DNA from: Paenibacillus glucanolyticus NBRC 15330
Lineage (GTDB): Bacteria; Bacillota; Bacilli; Paenibacillales; Paenibacillaceae
Length of the DNA: 33,104 nucleotides
Assembly (NCBI RefSeq): GCF_004000885.1
Contig: NZ_BIMC01000033.1
Coordinates: 1-33,104 of the forward strand
Direction of reading: 5' to 3'
The translations under genes and the position numbers were made by a program. This document shows, piece by piece, positions 23,040-30,456 of the stretch. The number at the start of each line of letters is the position of its first letter. Within the stretch, counting starts at the first letter, position 1. Below the pieces are notes generated by a model. That model worked only from the letters and a program-made list of their open reading frames with translations, had not been told where the DNA came from and did not search any database.

Positions 23040-23803
23040 TCTTTAGTCTCATCCTCATGTGATCCGTAGTAAATTTCCATGAAATCCGGGCCGTAATTTC
23101 CTTGCTCGTCATACACAATCAGCGGAGGCTTCAACCGTACCTCCGGCTTCCCATCCCGAATGCCTTCTATGAGCACCATGTTGGCCTCCACATCTACACG
23201 CGGATGGACAAAACGGATGACTTTCGGTTCAATCCGGTATTTGCTCATCAGGGTAATAATCTCCGCCAAACGCAGCGGCTTGTGAACCATGCTCATCTTC
23301 CCGCCCTGGCGCAGCAGCTTCGCACAGGCTTCAATCACTTCCGCAAGCGTGCAGTGGATTTCATGCCTTGCAATCGCTTGATGCTCATTCAGCTTTAAGT
23401 CACTGCCATTCATCGGCATATAAGGCGGATTCACCGTAATCAGGTCATAGGCTCCATACCCTTTTTCCTTGTACAGCTCCCGCAGATCGCCTTCATGTAT
23501 CGTGATCTGCTCCTGTAGACCATTCATCGTTACACTCCGTCTAGCCATATCGGCCAGTCTGGGTTGTATCTCGATGCCTTCAATCGGTGCACCCGTACGT
23601 GTCGACAGCAGAATGGGTACAACTCCGTTCCCCGTGCACATATCCAAAATGCGGCCCCGCCGTGGTACGCTGGCAAACCTGGCAAGCAGGACCGCGTCCA
23701 TGGAGAAGCTGAAAACCTCCTCGCTCTGGATGATTCCAAGCTCATGGGTGAGCAGATCATCAATCCGCTCTGATGTCTGTAACAGCACTTCTTTCAATTT
23801 CAT
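23036..23803 (-). CDS. yabB: tRNA1(Val) adenine-N6 methyltransferase (YabB/TrmN6)
   Basis: The 255-residue protein has a Rossmann SAM site (ILDMCTGNGVVPILLS, about 51-66; GIEIQPRLADMA) and the N6-adenine/glutamine methyltransferase motif NPPY within DLITVNPPYMP (about 124). The family modifies adenine 37 of tRNA1(Val). The ATG at 23803 gives MKLKEVLLQTSERIDDLL, a normal start. It is coupled to rsmI downstream; two hairpins separate it from yabA upstream. Confidence 0.93.
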   Translation of the reverse strand: MKLKEVLLQTSERIDDLLTHELGIIQSEEVFSFSMDAVLLARFASVPRRGRILDMCTGNGVVPILLSTRTGAPIEGIEIQPRLADMARRSVTMNGLQEQITIHEGDLRELYKEKGYGAYDLITVNPPYMPMNGSDLKLNEHQAIARHEIHCTLAEVIEACAKLLRQGGKMSMVHKPLRLAEIITLMSKYRIEPKVIRFVHPRVDVEANMVLIEGIRDGKPEVRLKPPLIVYDEQGNYGPDFMEIYYGSHEDETKE

Positions 23804-23883
23804 AGTTTCAACCCTTTATCTCCATAATAGATCCTTGCCTCGTATTGCCCTAACTAACCGCATGTCGGGCCTATAAAATACAC

Positions 23884-23919
23884 AAAAGGCTGCTCTTCAC
23901 ATTGCATGACAAGCAGCCG
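23884..23919 (-). terminator. Possible second terminator between yabA and yabB
   Basis: GGCTGCT pairs with AGCAGCC across a loop of about 17 bases. On the minus strand it is followed by TTTTGTGTATTTT. Weaker than the one at 23964-23996. Confidence 0.5.
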
Positions 23920-23963
23920 TATGACGTTCTTATCGATCCTTACAGTATAACCTTTCCATTCTA

Positions 23964-23996
23964 GAAAAAAACCGTAGGCAGTTTCTCCTACGGCTT
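23964..23996 (-). terminator. Rho-independent terminator after yabA
   Basis: On the minus strand CCGTAGG pairs with CCTACGG and is followed by seven T residues. It begins immediately after the yabA stop. Confidence 0.88.
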
Positions 23997-23997
23997 C

Positions 23998-24369
23998 TCA
24001 TTTATTCAAAAAAGACAAGCAGAACAGGCAATCCCCTTCCGTGCGCAGATGTCCATAATAGACATTGCAAATGTGGAAGCCTTCATGATACAGCCGGGCC
24101 AGGTTATCATATCCCTCACCGACCACATCTTCTCCATGTTCCTCATCCTTCACATGAGGCTGAGGTTGTATAGCAACTGGGTTTTCAAATTCTGCCGGAT
24201 TGACTTCCCTCTTTAATATTTTCCGGAGCTGTTCATTTTCAAGACTGAGGCGATGGTTCTCTTCCAGCAGTTCCTTGATGACCAGCTTAAGTCCACCCAG
24301 TTCACTGTGTATATGTCCCATCTGTGTTTCCAACTCTTGAATGAGCACAAAAATGTTTTTCTTCTCCAA
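23998..24369 (-). CDS. yabA: YabA, DNA replication initiation control protein
   Basis: YabA binds DnaA and the DnaN clamp and limits replication initiation. The 123-residue product has an N-terminal leucine-rich coiled coil (about 5-55; LETQMGHIHSELGGLKLVIK, LLEENHRLSLENEQLRKIL) that drives tetramerisation. After a Pro/Glu/Asp-rich linker comes a C-terminal zinc-type domain with HEGFHICNVYYGHLR and GDCLFCLSFL. The start is a TTG at 24369 with GGGGTG 5 bases upstream; no in-frame ATG lies further upstream before a stop. The length agrees with B. subtilis (about 119). Confidence 0.96.
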   Translation of the reverse strand: MEKKNIFVLIQELETQMGHIHSELGGLKLVIKELLEENHRLSLENEQLRKILKREVNPAEFENPVAIQPQPHVKDEEHGEDVVGEGYDNLARLYHEGFHICNVYYGHLRTEGDCLFCLSFLNK

Positions 24370-24401
24370 GTCTACACCCCGAAAATAAACATTCTATTGG
24401 A

Positions 24402-25202
24402 CTACTTGATGACAACGTCATCCATCGGAAGTTCCTTAACCTTTCCAATTTCAAACAGCTGAACATGAACCGTCCGCTTATCCGCATTAAGTCCGACTAC
24501 TTTGCCTTCTCCCAGCGAAGTAACGACAAGCTTTCCAGCGGATGGAAGCTCTTCTTTCACGCTTTCATAATTATCATGCTCAAATTTCAGGCAGCACATC
24601 AATCTTCCGCATAGCCCGGAAATTTTAGTCGGATTGAGCGATAGGCTTTGATCCTTTGCCATCTTGATCGATACCGGCTCAAAATCACCAAGCCATGAGG
24701 AACAGCACAGTACGCGTCCACAGGGTCCAAGACCGCCGAGCATTTTGGCTTCGTCACGAACTCCGATTTGGCGAAGCTCAATTCGAGTTCGGAATATACT
24801 GGCCAGATCCTTAACCAGCTCACGGAAATCCACACGGCCTTCGGCGGTGAAGTAGAAAATGATTTTGTTGCGATCAAATGTGAATTCCACATCGACCAGC
24901 TTCATTTTCAGCTCGTGATCCCGAATTTTATTTAAACAGGTGGTGAATGCATCTTTCGCGGCTTGCTTGTTCTCTTCAACCACACGGGCATCGGAATCAC
25001 CAGCGATGCGAATGACCTTCTTCAGTGGAAGAACAACGTCCGATTCACCAACCTCCTTCTTTCCTATCACAACTTGACCATACTCTATACCTCTCGCGGT
25101 TTCCACAATGACGGATTGTTCCTTCTCCACGGGCAGATCGAGCGGATCGAAGTAATATATTTTGCCCGCTTTCTTAAAGCGGACACCTACTACACTGTAC
25201 AA
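24402..25202 (-). CDS. ricT: RicT/YaaT, PSP1-domain subunit of the RicAFT complex
   Basis: RicT with RicA and RicF binds iron-sulfur clusters, works with RNase Y in mRNA processing, and promotes phosphorelay output for sporulation. The protein has YSVVGVRFKKAGKIYYFDP at its N-terminus and a cysteine-rich PSP1 core, LGGLGPCGRVLCCSSW and ISGLCGRLMCCLKFEHDNY. I place the start at a TTG (25202; AAGGGGG 7 bases upstream), giving 266 residues and an N-terminus aligned to B. subtilis YaaT. The frame also opens at a GTG at 25262 that overlaps the holB stop as GTGA; that would add 20 residues (STPPGPKNG...) but has a poor ribosome site. Confidence 0.94.
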   Translation of the reverse strand: MYSVVGVRFKKAGKIYYFDPLDLPVEKEQSVIVETARGIEYGQVVIGKKEVGESDVVLPLKKVIRIAGDSDARVVEENKQAAKDAFTTCLNKIRDHELKMKLVDVEFTFDRNKIIFYFTAEGRVDFRELVKDLASIFRTRIELRQIGVRDEAKMLGGLGPCGRVLCCSSWLGDFEPVSIKMAKDQSLSLNPTKISGLCGRLMCCLKFEHDNYESVKEELPSAGKLVVTSLGEGKVVGLNADKRTVHVQLFEIGKVKELPMDDVVIK

Positions 25203-25258
25203 AAATAAACCCCCTTGTGCCTGTACATATTGGCCATTCTTCGGGCCTGGGGGTGTGC

Positions 25259-26245
25259 TCACGCCGGAGTGTTACCGCCCAAACCCATCAACAACTGCTC
25301 TAAACTGAGCTGTCCATTGACATTATAGCGTAACTTCTTCTGACACTCTGCGGCCAAATCCATGTATGACACCCACTGTGCTGTGCTGCGGGCTGACGCA
25401 TGACCAGAGATATACTCCGCCTGATCTATGAAAACGAGAGACTCTTTCCTTCCATACTGGACATGGATCATGTCCTTAAACCATAAATGAAACATGCTGA
25501 ACAATAGGTCCAGATGATCAGAGAGTTCCGTTTTGAACACTTTTTGACTCGCTGTAATCATAGCTGAGCCACTTCGGTTCAAAGACTCCTTCCCTAATTG
25601 TAACACTACGTTTCTAATTTCTGCAAACCAATTCTCATTCAATATTTTCCTGCACTCATCAATTCCTGATGCAAGATGAACTGCGCAGCGCACAAGTGCA
25701 GCAGGATAACCTTCACCTACCAGGACCTTCTCCATCATCTGTGGATCCAGTGCCCGGAACGGCACTTGCTGGGATCTGGACTGAATGGTGGGCAAAAGTG
25801 CCTGTCCATTCTCGGCTATCAGGATAGCTACCGCCGGCGACTGCGGCTCCTCCAAAAATTTAAGCAGACTGTTGGCTGCCTGCGTTGTCATTTTCTCCGC
25901 CCGGTCAATAATATAGACCTTCGGATTGCGGTTCTCCGAGCGATAGGAAAATATGCGCTGCAGATCCCGAATCTGATCGATCTTGATGCTGGCCCCATCC
26001 GGCTCGACCATCGTAAGGTCAGGATGATTGCCATGGTCCACCTTGCGGCATTCCAAACAATGCCCGCAGGCGTCATCTTCAAGTTCCGTACAAAACAATG
26101 CCTTGGCGAACGTAAGCGCCGTCTGCATCTGCCCGGCACCGTTAGGACCGCTGAACAGATAAGCATGACTAACTGCATGGCGGCGCAAGGCATTTTGCAG
26201 CAATTGCTTCGCAGTCTCTTGACCTACGATATCATTAAAAGACAT
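25259..26245 (-). CDS. holB: DNA polymerase III delta' subunit (clamp loader)
   Basis: Delta' is the stator subunit of the clamp loader. The 328-residue protein begins MSFNDIVGQETAKQLLQNAL and has HAYLFSGPNG, a zinc cluster C52/C60/C63/C66 (ACGHCLEC), VYIIDRAEKMT and ANSLLKFLEEPQ. The P-loop is degenerate: SGPNGAGQMQT has Gln-Met where an ATPase has Gly-Lys-Thr. That is compatible with delta', which need not hydrolyse ATP, but is more eroded than in many Bacillales. The ATG has GAGG 4 bases upstream. It lies between yaaR and ricT as in B. subtilis. Confidence 0.96.
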   Translation of the reverse strand: MSFNDIVGQETAKQLLQNALRRHAVSHAYLFSGPNGAGQMQTALTFAKALFCTELEDDACGHCLECRKVDHGNHPDLTMVEPDGASIKIDQIRDLQRIFSYRSENRNPKVYIIDRAEKMTTQAANSLLKFLEEPQSPAVAILIAENGQALLPTIQSRSQQVPFRALDPQMMEKVLVGEGYPAALVRCAVHLASGIDECRKILNENWFAEIRNVVLQLGKESLNRSGSAMITASQKVFKTELSDHLDLLFSMFHLWFKDMIHVQYGRKESLVFIDQAEYISGHASARSTAQWVSYMDLAAECQKKLRYNVNGQLSLEQLLMGLGGNTPA

Positions 26246-26321
26246 AAGTCCTCACTTTCTACCGATCCTCATGCACTTCATCGCTGTAACACCTCATGGA
26301 TCGCTTTAAGCTTCCTTACAA

Positions 26322-26765
26322 TTAAAATACAAGATTGATCAGCATGCCGCGAATTTCTCCAACCTTGTTCAGCAAATCAATTCTCCCCTGCTCCGTATCA
26401 AGCAGATCATCTGCCATAGCCAGCAGCGCAGAATCAACCTCATCTATGACATTATATCGCTTGCCGCGCCCCCGACGGTCCCAACCGCGCGTTTCCTTCA
26501 TCTTCACACCGCGCCGAACCGTTTCCTCAAGGAAGCGCCGAACCATCATTTTATAAGCCTTCAGCTCCCGAACGGTCATGACTTTGGCCAATCGGTCCCC
26601 TTGGAGTGCAATTTCACGCATTTGACGATTCAGTTCCTCATGGGTTGCACGTTCCCCCTGCTGCTGCATCATATCGGAGAACGATCGCTGCTGAATCGGT
26701 CTGGCGTTGCCATCCGGCACCGTGATTTCACTTTTCATGGGCCGAAAGCCCGGATTAATCTTCAC
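26322..26765 (-). CDS. yaaR: YaaR (DUF327 family)
   Basis: The 147-residue product has the DUF327 core RQMREIALQGDRLAKVMTVREL, YKMMVRRFLEETV and KMKETRGWDRRGRGKRYNVI, ending EIRGMLINLVF. The molecular role is unknown. The longest frame opens at an ATG at 26798 with no ribosome site. A GTG at 26765, preceded by AGAGGCGG at 9 bases, gives (M)KINPGFRP, a basic YaaR-like N-terminus, and the family length (about 146). An unusual nested hairpin pair lies directly upstream (26811-26864). Confidence 0.92.
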   Translation of the reverse strand: MKINPGFRPMKSEITVPDGNARPIQQRSFSDMMQQQGERATHEELNRQMREIALQGDRLAKVMTVRELKAYKMMVRRFLEETVRRGVKMKETRGWDRRGRGKRYNVIDEVDSALLAMADDLLDTEQGRIDLLNKVGEIRGMLINLVF

Positions 26766-26803
26766 CCTGATCCACCGCCTCTTGCGTAATTCTAGCATCT
26801 TAA

Positions 26804-26851
26804 TAAAACGGAGGCATCCGGTACGTTCATAAATCGAACAACCTATGCCTC
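26804..26851 (-). terminator. Possible attenuator-type terminator before yaaR
   Basis: On the minus strand GAGGCAT (26845-26851) pairs with ATGCCTC (26811-26817), with an inner GGT.TTC/GAA..ACC pairing, followed by CGTTTTATT. Its arms are interleaved with a competing 10-bp perfect stem (26820-26829 with 26855-26864). It ends the darA-side transcript or acts as a switch before yaaR. Confidence 0.5.
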
Positions 26852-26864
26852 ACGTGAACGTACC
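26820..26864. repeat. Perfect 10-bp inverted repeat interleaved with the terminator stem
   Basis: GGTACGTTCA at 26820-26829 and its exact complement TGAACGTACC at 26855-26864. The second stem of the pair (GAGGCAT/ATGCCTC) has one arm inside this loop and one outside it, so the two hairpins exclude each other or form a pseudoknot. Confidence 0.7.
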
Positions 26865-26944
26865 TTGAAATGGTTTTCTTGTCAAGCGATTTACCGGCAA
26901 TCATCCGATACATTCAACACTTTATTTGGAGTTCATCTACATCA

Positions 26945-27070
26945 TTACCTATTTAAGATCATCTCCCGAGTGCGGCGATCTACGGTAACTATTTTTATTA
27001 TGATACAGAAGAGGTTCAAAAGATAGTCGATACAGGAGAACACAGCCGTCAAATATCCCAATAAAAACAT
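26945..27070 (-). CDS. Candidate 41-residue single-pass membrane peptide
   Basis: In the 300-base gap between darA and yaaR, an ATG at 27070 opens 41 codons to TAA. The first 29 residues are strongly hydrophobic (FLLGYLTAVFSCIDYLLNLF then CIIIKIVTV), followed by a basic tail (DRRTREMILNR): the profile of a small membrane protein with a positive inside tail. No strong ribosome site is visible, so it may be chance. The rest of the gap holds only the hairpin pair at 26804-26864. Confidence 0.3.
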   Translation of the reverse strand: MFLLGYLTAVFSCIDYLLNLFCIIIKIVTVDRRTREMILNR

Positions 27071-27104
27071 CCGTTACGTGCTATCGCAGATCCAGAAAAT
27101 GAAT

Positions 27105-27434
27105 TTAGAAATGCTCGAATCGTTCAACAGGGAGCACAAATACCGTAGCACCACCAACCTGTACTTCGACCGGAAGCGGTAAATAGGAATCTGTAGTACC
27201 ACTCATTGGGGTTACCGGAGTGACCAGCTGCTCACGAACCTTACAGCTTGTGCGAATGACACTAAGCACGCTTTCAACCTGTGAATCGTCTACCCCAATC
27301 ATAAAGGTGGTATTTCCCGCCTTCAGGAAGCCGCCTGTGCTGGCAAGTTTCGTTGCCCGAAAATTAGCTTTGACCAATGCGGCAGAGAGACGGTTGCTAT
27401 CTTTATCCTGTACAATCGCAACAATCAATTTCAT
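27105..27434 (-). CDS. darA: DarA, PII-like cyclic di-AMP receptor (YaaQ)
   Basis: The 109-residue protein begins MKLIVAIVQDKDSNRLSAAL and contains NFRATKLASTGGFLKAGNTTF, DSQVESVLSVIRTSC and ATVFVLPVERFEHF, diagnostic of YaaQ/DarA. These are trimeric PII-like proteins that bind c-di-AMP; their downstream targets are unclear. The ATG at 27434 has AAGGAGGG 6 bases upstream and gives the standard length; the frame extends to 27479 without support. It follows tmk, as in B. subtilis. Confidence 0.96.
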   Translation of the reverse strand: MKLIVAIVQDKDSNRLSAALVKANFRATKLASTGGFLKAGNTTFMIGVDDSQVESVLSVIRTSCKVREQLVTPVTPMSGTTDSYLPLPVEVQVGGATVFVLPVERFEHF

Positions 27435-27499
27435 GGTAAACCCTCCTTGTTTAATTTGGACATCGTGTGCCCCTATCACTACTTATTTGACAAACAACC

Positions 27500-28144
27500 T
27501 CAAAAATCCTTTAATATCGCGTCTTCCAGGTGACGATTCATTTCCCGTTCGACCTGTGCCGGTGTCTTGGAAGCATCCACGATGCGAATTCGATCCGGAT
27601 TACGCTCTGCTACCAGCAGATAGCCCTCCCTAACTTTCTCGTGAAATGTCAGGTTCTCCATATCCAGTCGATTCCATTCTCTTTCGGCATTCGCTGCAAT
27701 CCGTGAAAGGCCAATCTTCGGCTCGATATCAAACAACAACGTCAAATCCGGCATCCGGGTATCGATGGCGAACTGATTGATGCTCCACACCTCTTCCATC
27801 CCCAATCCGCGTGCATATCCCTGGTAAACCAGGCTGCTGTCCACGAATCGGTCACAGAGCACGGTCAGTCCCTGCCTTAATGCCGGCTCCACCTTCTCCA
27901 CAAGATGCTGTCGGCGGGCTGCCGCATATAATAATGCTTCGGTGCGTGCATCCATCGCGGTGTGCTCCGGATCCAGAATAATGGAGCGAATCTTCTCCGC
28001 AATCTCAATGCCCCCAGGCTCGCGGGTAATCAGATAAGGGATCGAATGATTCTGCATAAAGGCGGCGAGTCTGCCCATCATGGTCGTTTTACCGGATCCT
28101 TCTCCTCCTTCCAGGGTAATAAATAGTGGTCTGCGATTATTCAT
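27500..28144 (-). CDS. tmk: Thymidylate kinase
   Basis: Tmk converts dTMP to dTDP. The 214-residue protein has the P-loop ITLEGGEGSGKTTMMGRL (about 9-26), TREPGG, the CDRFVDSSLVYQGYARGLG dTMP/DR motif (about 96), and a LID region around EREWNRLDMENLTFHEKVREGY. The ATG has AGGA 5 bases upstream. It lies between yaaO and darA as in B. subtilis. Confidence 0.98.
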   Translation of the reverse strand: MNNRRPLFITLEGGEGSGKTTMMGRLAAFMQNHSIPYLITREPGGIEIAEKIRSIILDPEHTAMDARTEALLYAAARRQHLVEKVEPALRQGLTVLCDRFVDSSLVYQGYARGLGMEEVWSINQFAIDTRMPDLTLLFDIEPKIGLSRIAANAEREWNRLDMENLTFHEKVREGYLLVAERNPDRIRIVDASKTPAQVEREMNRHLEDAILKDF

Positions 28145-28235
28145 AAGTATCCTGCTTTCATCTTTTGTTGATCACGGATCTGGAAAGTTATATGTGTCGA
28201 CTATCGGTATCAGTGTATACTTCGAGTTCCTTGCC

Positions 28236-29903
28236 TCATAATTCCTTAAAAACGACAATGCTTGCCAGTGTTGGATCCTTGATGCCCTGGCACTTGGCCC
28301 CTGCCTCCCTTAATGCCAGCATTCTCTGTGACATCTCCATGGCTATGACCTCGCCCGGATACAGAACCGGAATTCCTGGCGGATAGGGAATCACCATCTC
28401 CGCGACCGTTCGTCCGGCGCTGCTCTCTATTGGCACGGACTCCACCCTCTCCCTGTCGATCGGCTTCAGTGAAAAGGGAACCGGAGCTGAATAGGGAGTT
28501 TCCCCGGGCAAATTGTTCCACGTGGAAACATTGGGGGTTACATATTCTTCAGTTAACAAGCTAGCATCGACATCGAAATAATCAAGATTTTCTTCCGGAC
28601 GAAACGCTGGCTGCTCATACCTCGTGAAATCCCCCTGATCCCGCAATTTCCGGATCAGCAATTCCGTACCCTCTGTTTGATCGCCTGGTTCAGTCCCGGT
28701 CTTCTCCAATGCCTCCTCCTGCTCTACAATATGCACAAGAGCCCATAAGACGTGATTCGCATCTTCCTGGGTCGACCCTAACGTAAACAATAAGACGACG
28801 TGCAACTCGTCGCTCATCTCCGGCACACAGCCGCGCGCCTCTAGTGCGCGCTGGAGTGCATACCCGCTCAGGGACCCGGTGCGGTCATATATGACCGCTT
28901 TGAACGGGTCCTGGCGGGTATACGCCGCAGCGGCTGTGCCCGCGGCGTGTTCCCCGGGCTGCGGCGGCTGCAGCAGCCCGAAGCGCGGCAGCTTCGCTAG
29001 GCCGCGCCGGAAGGCATCCACGGCGGCAAGGCCAGCCGTGAAGGCGCCTGCGCCCTGCGTGTGCAGCAGGCGCCGCGCCAGGTCCAGCGAAGCCATGAGC
29101 GGGTACGAGGGGCTGGAGCTCTGGACCATTGCCAGCCGCTGACGCAGCAGGCTGCGGTCGAGCAGCCCGCCCTGTACGTGCAGCATGGCTCCCATCGTCA
29201 TCGCGGCTAACATCTTGTGCGTGGATTGAACCACGCCATCCGCGCCGCAGGACAGGGCATTCATCGGCAGCCGGGGATGCTGCCCGTAATGGGCTCCATG
29301 CGCCTCATCCACAAGCAGCGGAATTTCATGCCCATGGCATGCCTCTGCTAGCGGCCTCAAGTCGATGCCCATCCCGTAGTAGTTGGGCATCGTTACGACG
29401 GCCCCTCTTGCCTCCGGGTAAGCCTCAAGCGCTGCTGCCAGCGTTCCCGCAGAAGGAGCAACAGCCAGACCACTGGACTTGTCCATTTCCGGCTGAAGAA
29501 AGACCGCCCTTGCCCCTGCCAGCATTAATCCGTTTAAGACAGACTTATGTACATTCCGTTGTACAAGCACGATATCCCCAGGCTCCCGGCATACCGTTAG
29601 GATTAACGCCAGATTGCCGGCAGTACTTCCACCCACGAGGAAAAAGCTCTCCTCGGCTCCAAAACAATCTGCTGCCAGCTCCTGTGCGTCCTGAATGACC
29701 CCTTCAGGATGAAACAAATCATCCGTCCCGGTAATTTCCGTCACATCAATACGCATGGCTTCATGCAGCATGTCTGCGCCGTTCCTGTCTGCCTCGTATG
29801 CCCTGCCATTCTTGTGACCGGGTACATGAAAAGAGGAAGCCCCCCGATCCCGGTATAACGCCAATGCTTCTGCAAGTGGGGCAAGATCTCTATGTGTAGT
29901 CAT
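28236..29903 (-). CDS. yaaO: YaaO-like PLP-dependent Orn/Lys/Arg decarboxylase-family protein
   Basis: The 555-residue fold-type I PLP enzyme has SFHVPGHKNGRAY, MRIDVTEITGTDDLFHPEGVI, LVGGSTAGNLALI, VDEAHGAHYG, and the PLP-lysine motif QSTHKMLAAMTMGAML (Lys near 229). The C-terminal part has the decarboxylase-type PYPPGIPVLYPGEVIA. The family decarboxylates basic amino acids (arginine to agmatine, lysine to cadaverine); substrate is not determinable here. The ATG at 29903 has AAGGG 8 bases upstream; the ATG two codons earlier (29909) is too close to it. The stretch 28.9-29.3 kb is distinctly GC-rich, encoding an Ala/Gly-rich section. No terminator separates it from tmk. Confidence 0.93.
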   Translation of the reverse strand: MTTHRDLAPLAEALALYRDRGASSFHVPGHKNGRAYEADRNGADMLHEAMRIDVTEITGTDDLFHPEGVIQDAQELAADCFGAEESFFLVGGSTAGNLALILTVCREPGDIVLVQRNVHKSVLNGLMLAGARAVFLQPEMDKSSGLAVAPSAGTLAAALEAYPEARGAVVTMPNYYGMGIDLRPLAEACHGHEIPLLVDEAHGAHYGQHPRLPMNALSCGADGVVQSTHKMLAAMTMGAMLHVQGGLLDRSLLRQRLAMVQSSSPSYPLMASLDLARRLLHTQGAGAFTAGLAAVDAFRRGLAKLPRFGLLQPPQPGEHAAGTAAAAYTRQDPFKAVIYDRTGSLSGYALQRALEARGCVPEMSDELHVVLLFTLGSTQEDANHVLWALVHIVEQEEALEKTGTEPGDQTEGTELLIRKLRDQGDFTRYEQPAFRPEENLDYFDVDASLLTEEYVTPNVSTWNNLPGETPYSAPVPFSLKPIDRERVESVPIESSAGRTVAEMVIPYPPGIPVLYPGEVIAMEMSQRMLALREAGAKCQGIKDPTLASIVVFKEL

Positions 29904-29995
29904 CGACATATCCCTTCGGATTACATTCTCTAACCTATTTTAACGCAATTTGAAACCTACGCCTACGCCCCAATCCCACTAAACAGCCTGCACAA

Positions 29996-30022
29996 ACAAA
30001 AAAAGGCCTTCAATTCAGGCCC
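29996..30022 (-). terminator. Rho-independent terminator after gin
   Basis: On the minus strand GGCCT pairs with AGGCC across a short loop and is followed by seven T residues. It lies about 20 bases past the gin stop. Confidence 0.82.
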
Positions 30023-30040
30023 ATTACACGCGTTTCGCGT

Positions 30041-30226
30041 CTATGCATTTTTAGGCATGGCAATCTGTTTTAATTGACGGATGAAAAAATGATATTTGGC
30101 ATCTTCCGCACTGGTATGAACGATTTCCGATTCACATTCCTCGCATACGAATTGCGATACAATGGTGATTCCGTCTGTCTTGGACTGATTGCATATGATA
30201 CACACGTGTTCGGTCAATTCTTCCAT
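30041..30226 (-). CDS. gin: Gin (CsfB), anti-sigma factor for sigma-G/sigma-E
   Basis: Gin is a small zinc protein made in the forespore that holds sigma-G (and later, in the mother cell, sigma-E) inactive. The 61-residue product has C9-II-C12 and C28-EE-C31 with the family spacing, then SEIVHTSAEDAKYHFFIRQLKQI. The ATG at 30226 has AAGGTG 8 bases upstream; the ATG two codons earlier is too close. A sigma-F-like promoter precedes it and a terminator follows. It lies upstream of yaaO as csfB does near B. subtilis yaaO. Confidence 0.95.
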   Translation of the reverse strand: MEELTEHVCIICNQSKTDGITIVSQFVCEECESEIVHTSAEDAKYHFFIRQLKQIAMPKNA

Positions 30227-30254
30227 AACCATCCCACCTTGATCCTTTTACTAT

Positions 30255-30284
30255 TAGTATGACACAGTTTCTATTATTTTAAAC
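30255..30284 (-). promoter_or_regulatory. Predicted sigma-F/sigma-G type promoter of gin
   Basis: On the minus strand GTTTA (30280-30284) fits the sigma-F -35 GYWTA; after 18 bases CATACTA (30255-30261) is a perfect forespore -10. csfB is a sigma-F gene in B. subtilis. Confidence 0.6.
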
Positions 30285-30456
30285 CTTTTCATAGGATATC
30301 TTTCTACGCTTTATTTATATGTACCCCTTGCTGGCCTTGTGTCTGTACCTTTTTTTAACTTAATAAAAATATGATTTTGTCCGATAAAAACATAAAAGAC
30401 TGTTACTTCTTGTCTATCGAAATTTATCTTATACCTAAGGAGGACGGCACAGCCCA

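Noticed and set aside
28900..29300. GC-rich stretch in yaaO as a sign of transfer
   Set aside because: The protein is continuous and the motifs on both sides belong to one enzyme; local Ala/Gly-rich coding explains it.
29129..29698. Plus-strand open frame of 189 codons
   Set aside because: Antisense to yaaO in a GC-rich stretch where stop codons are rare.
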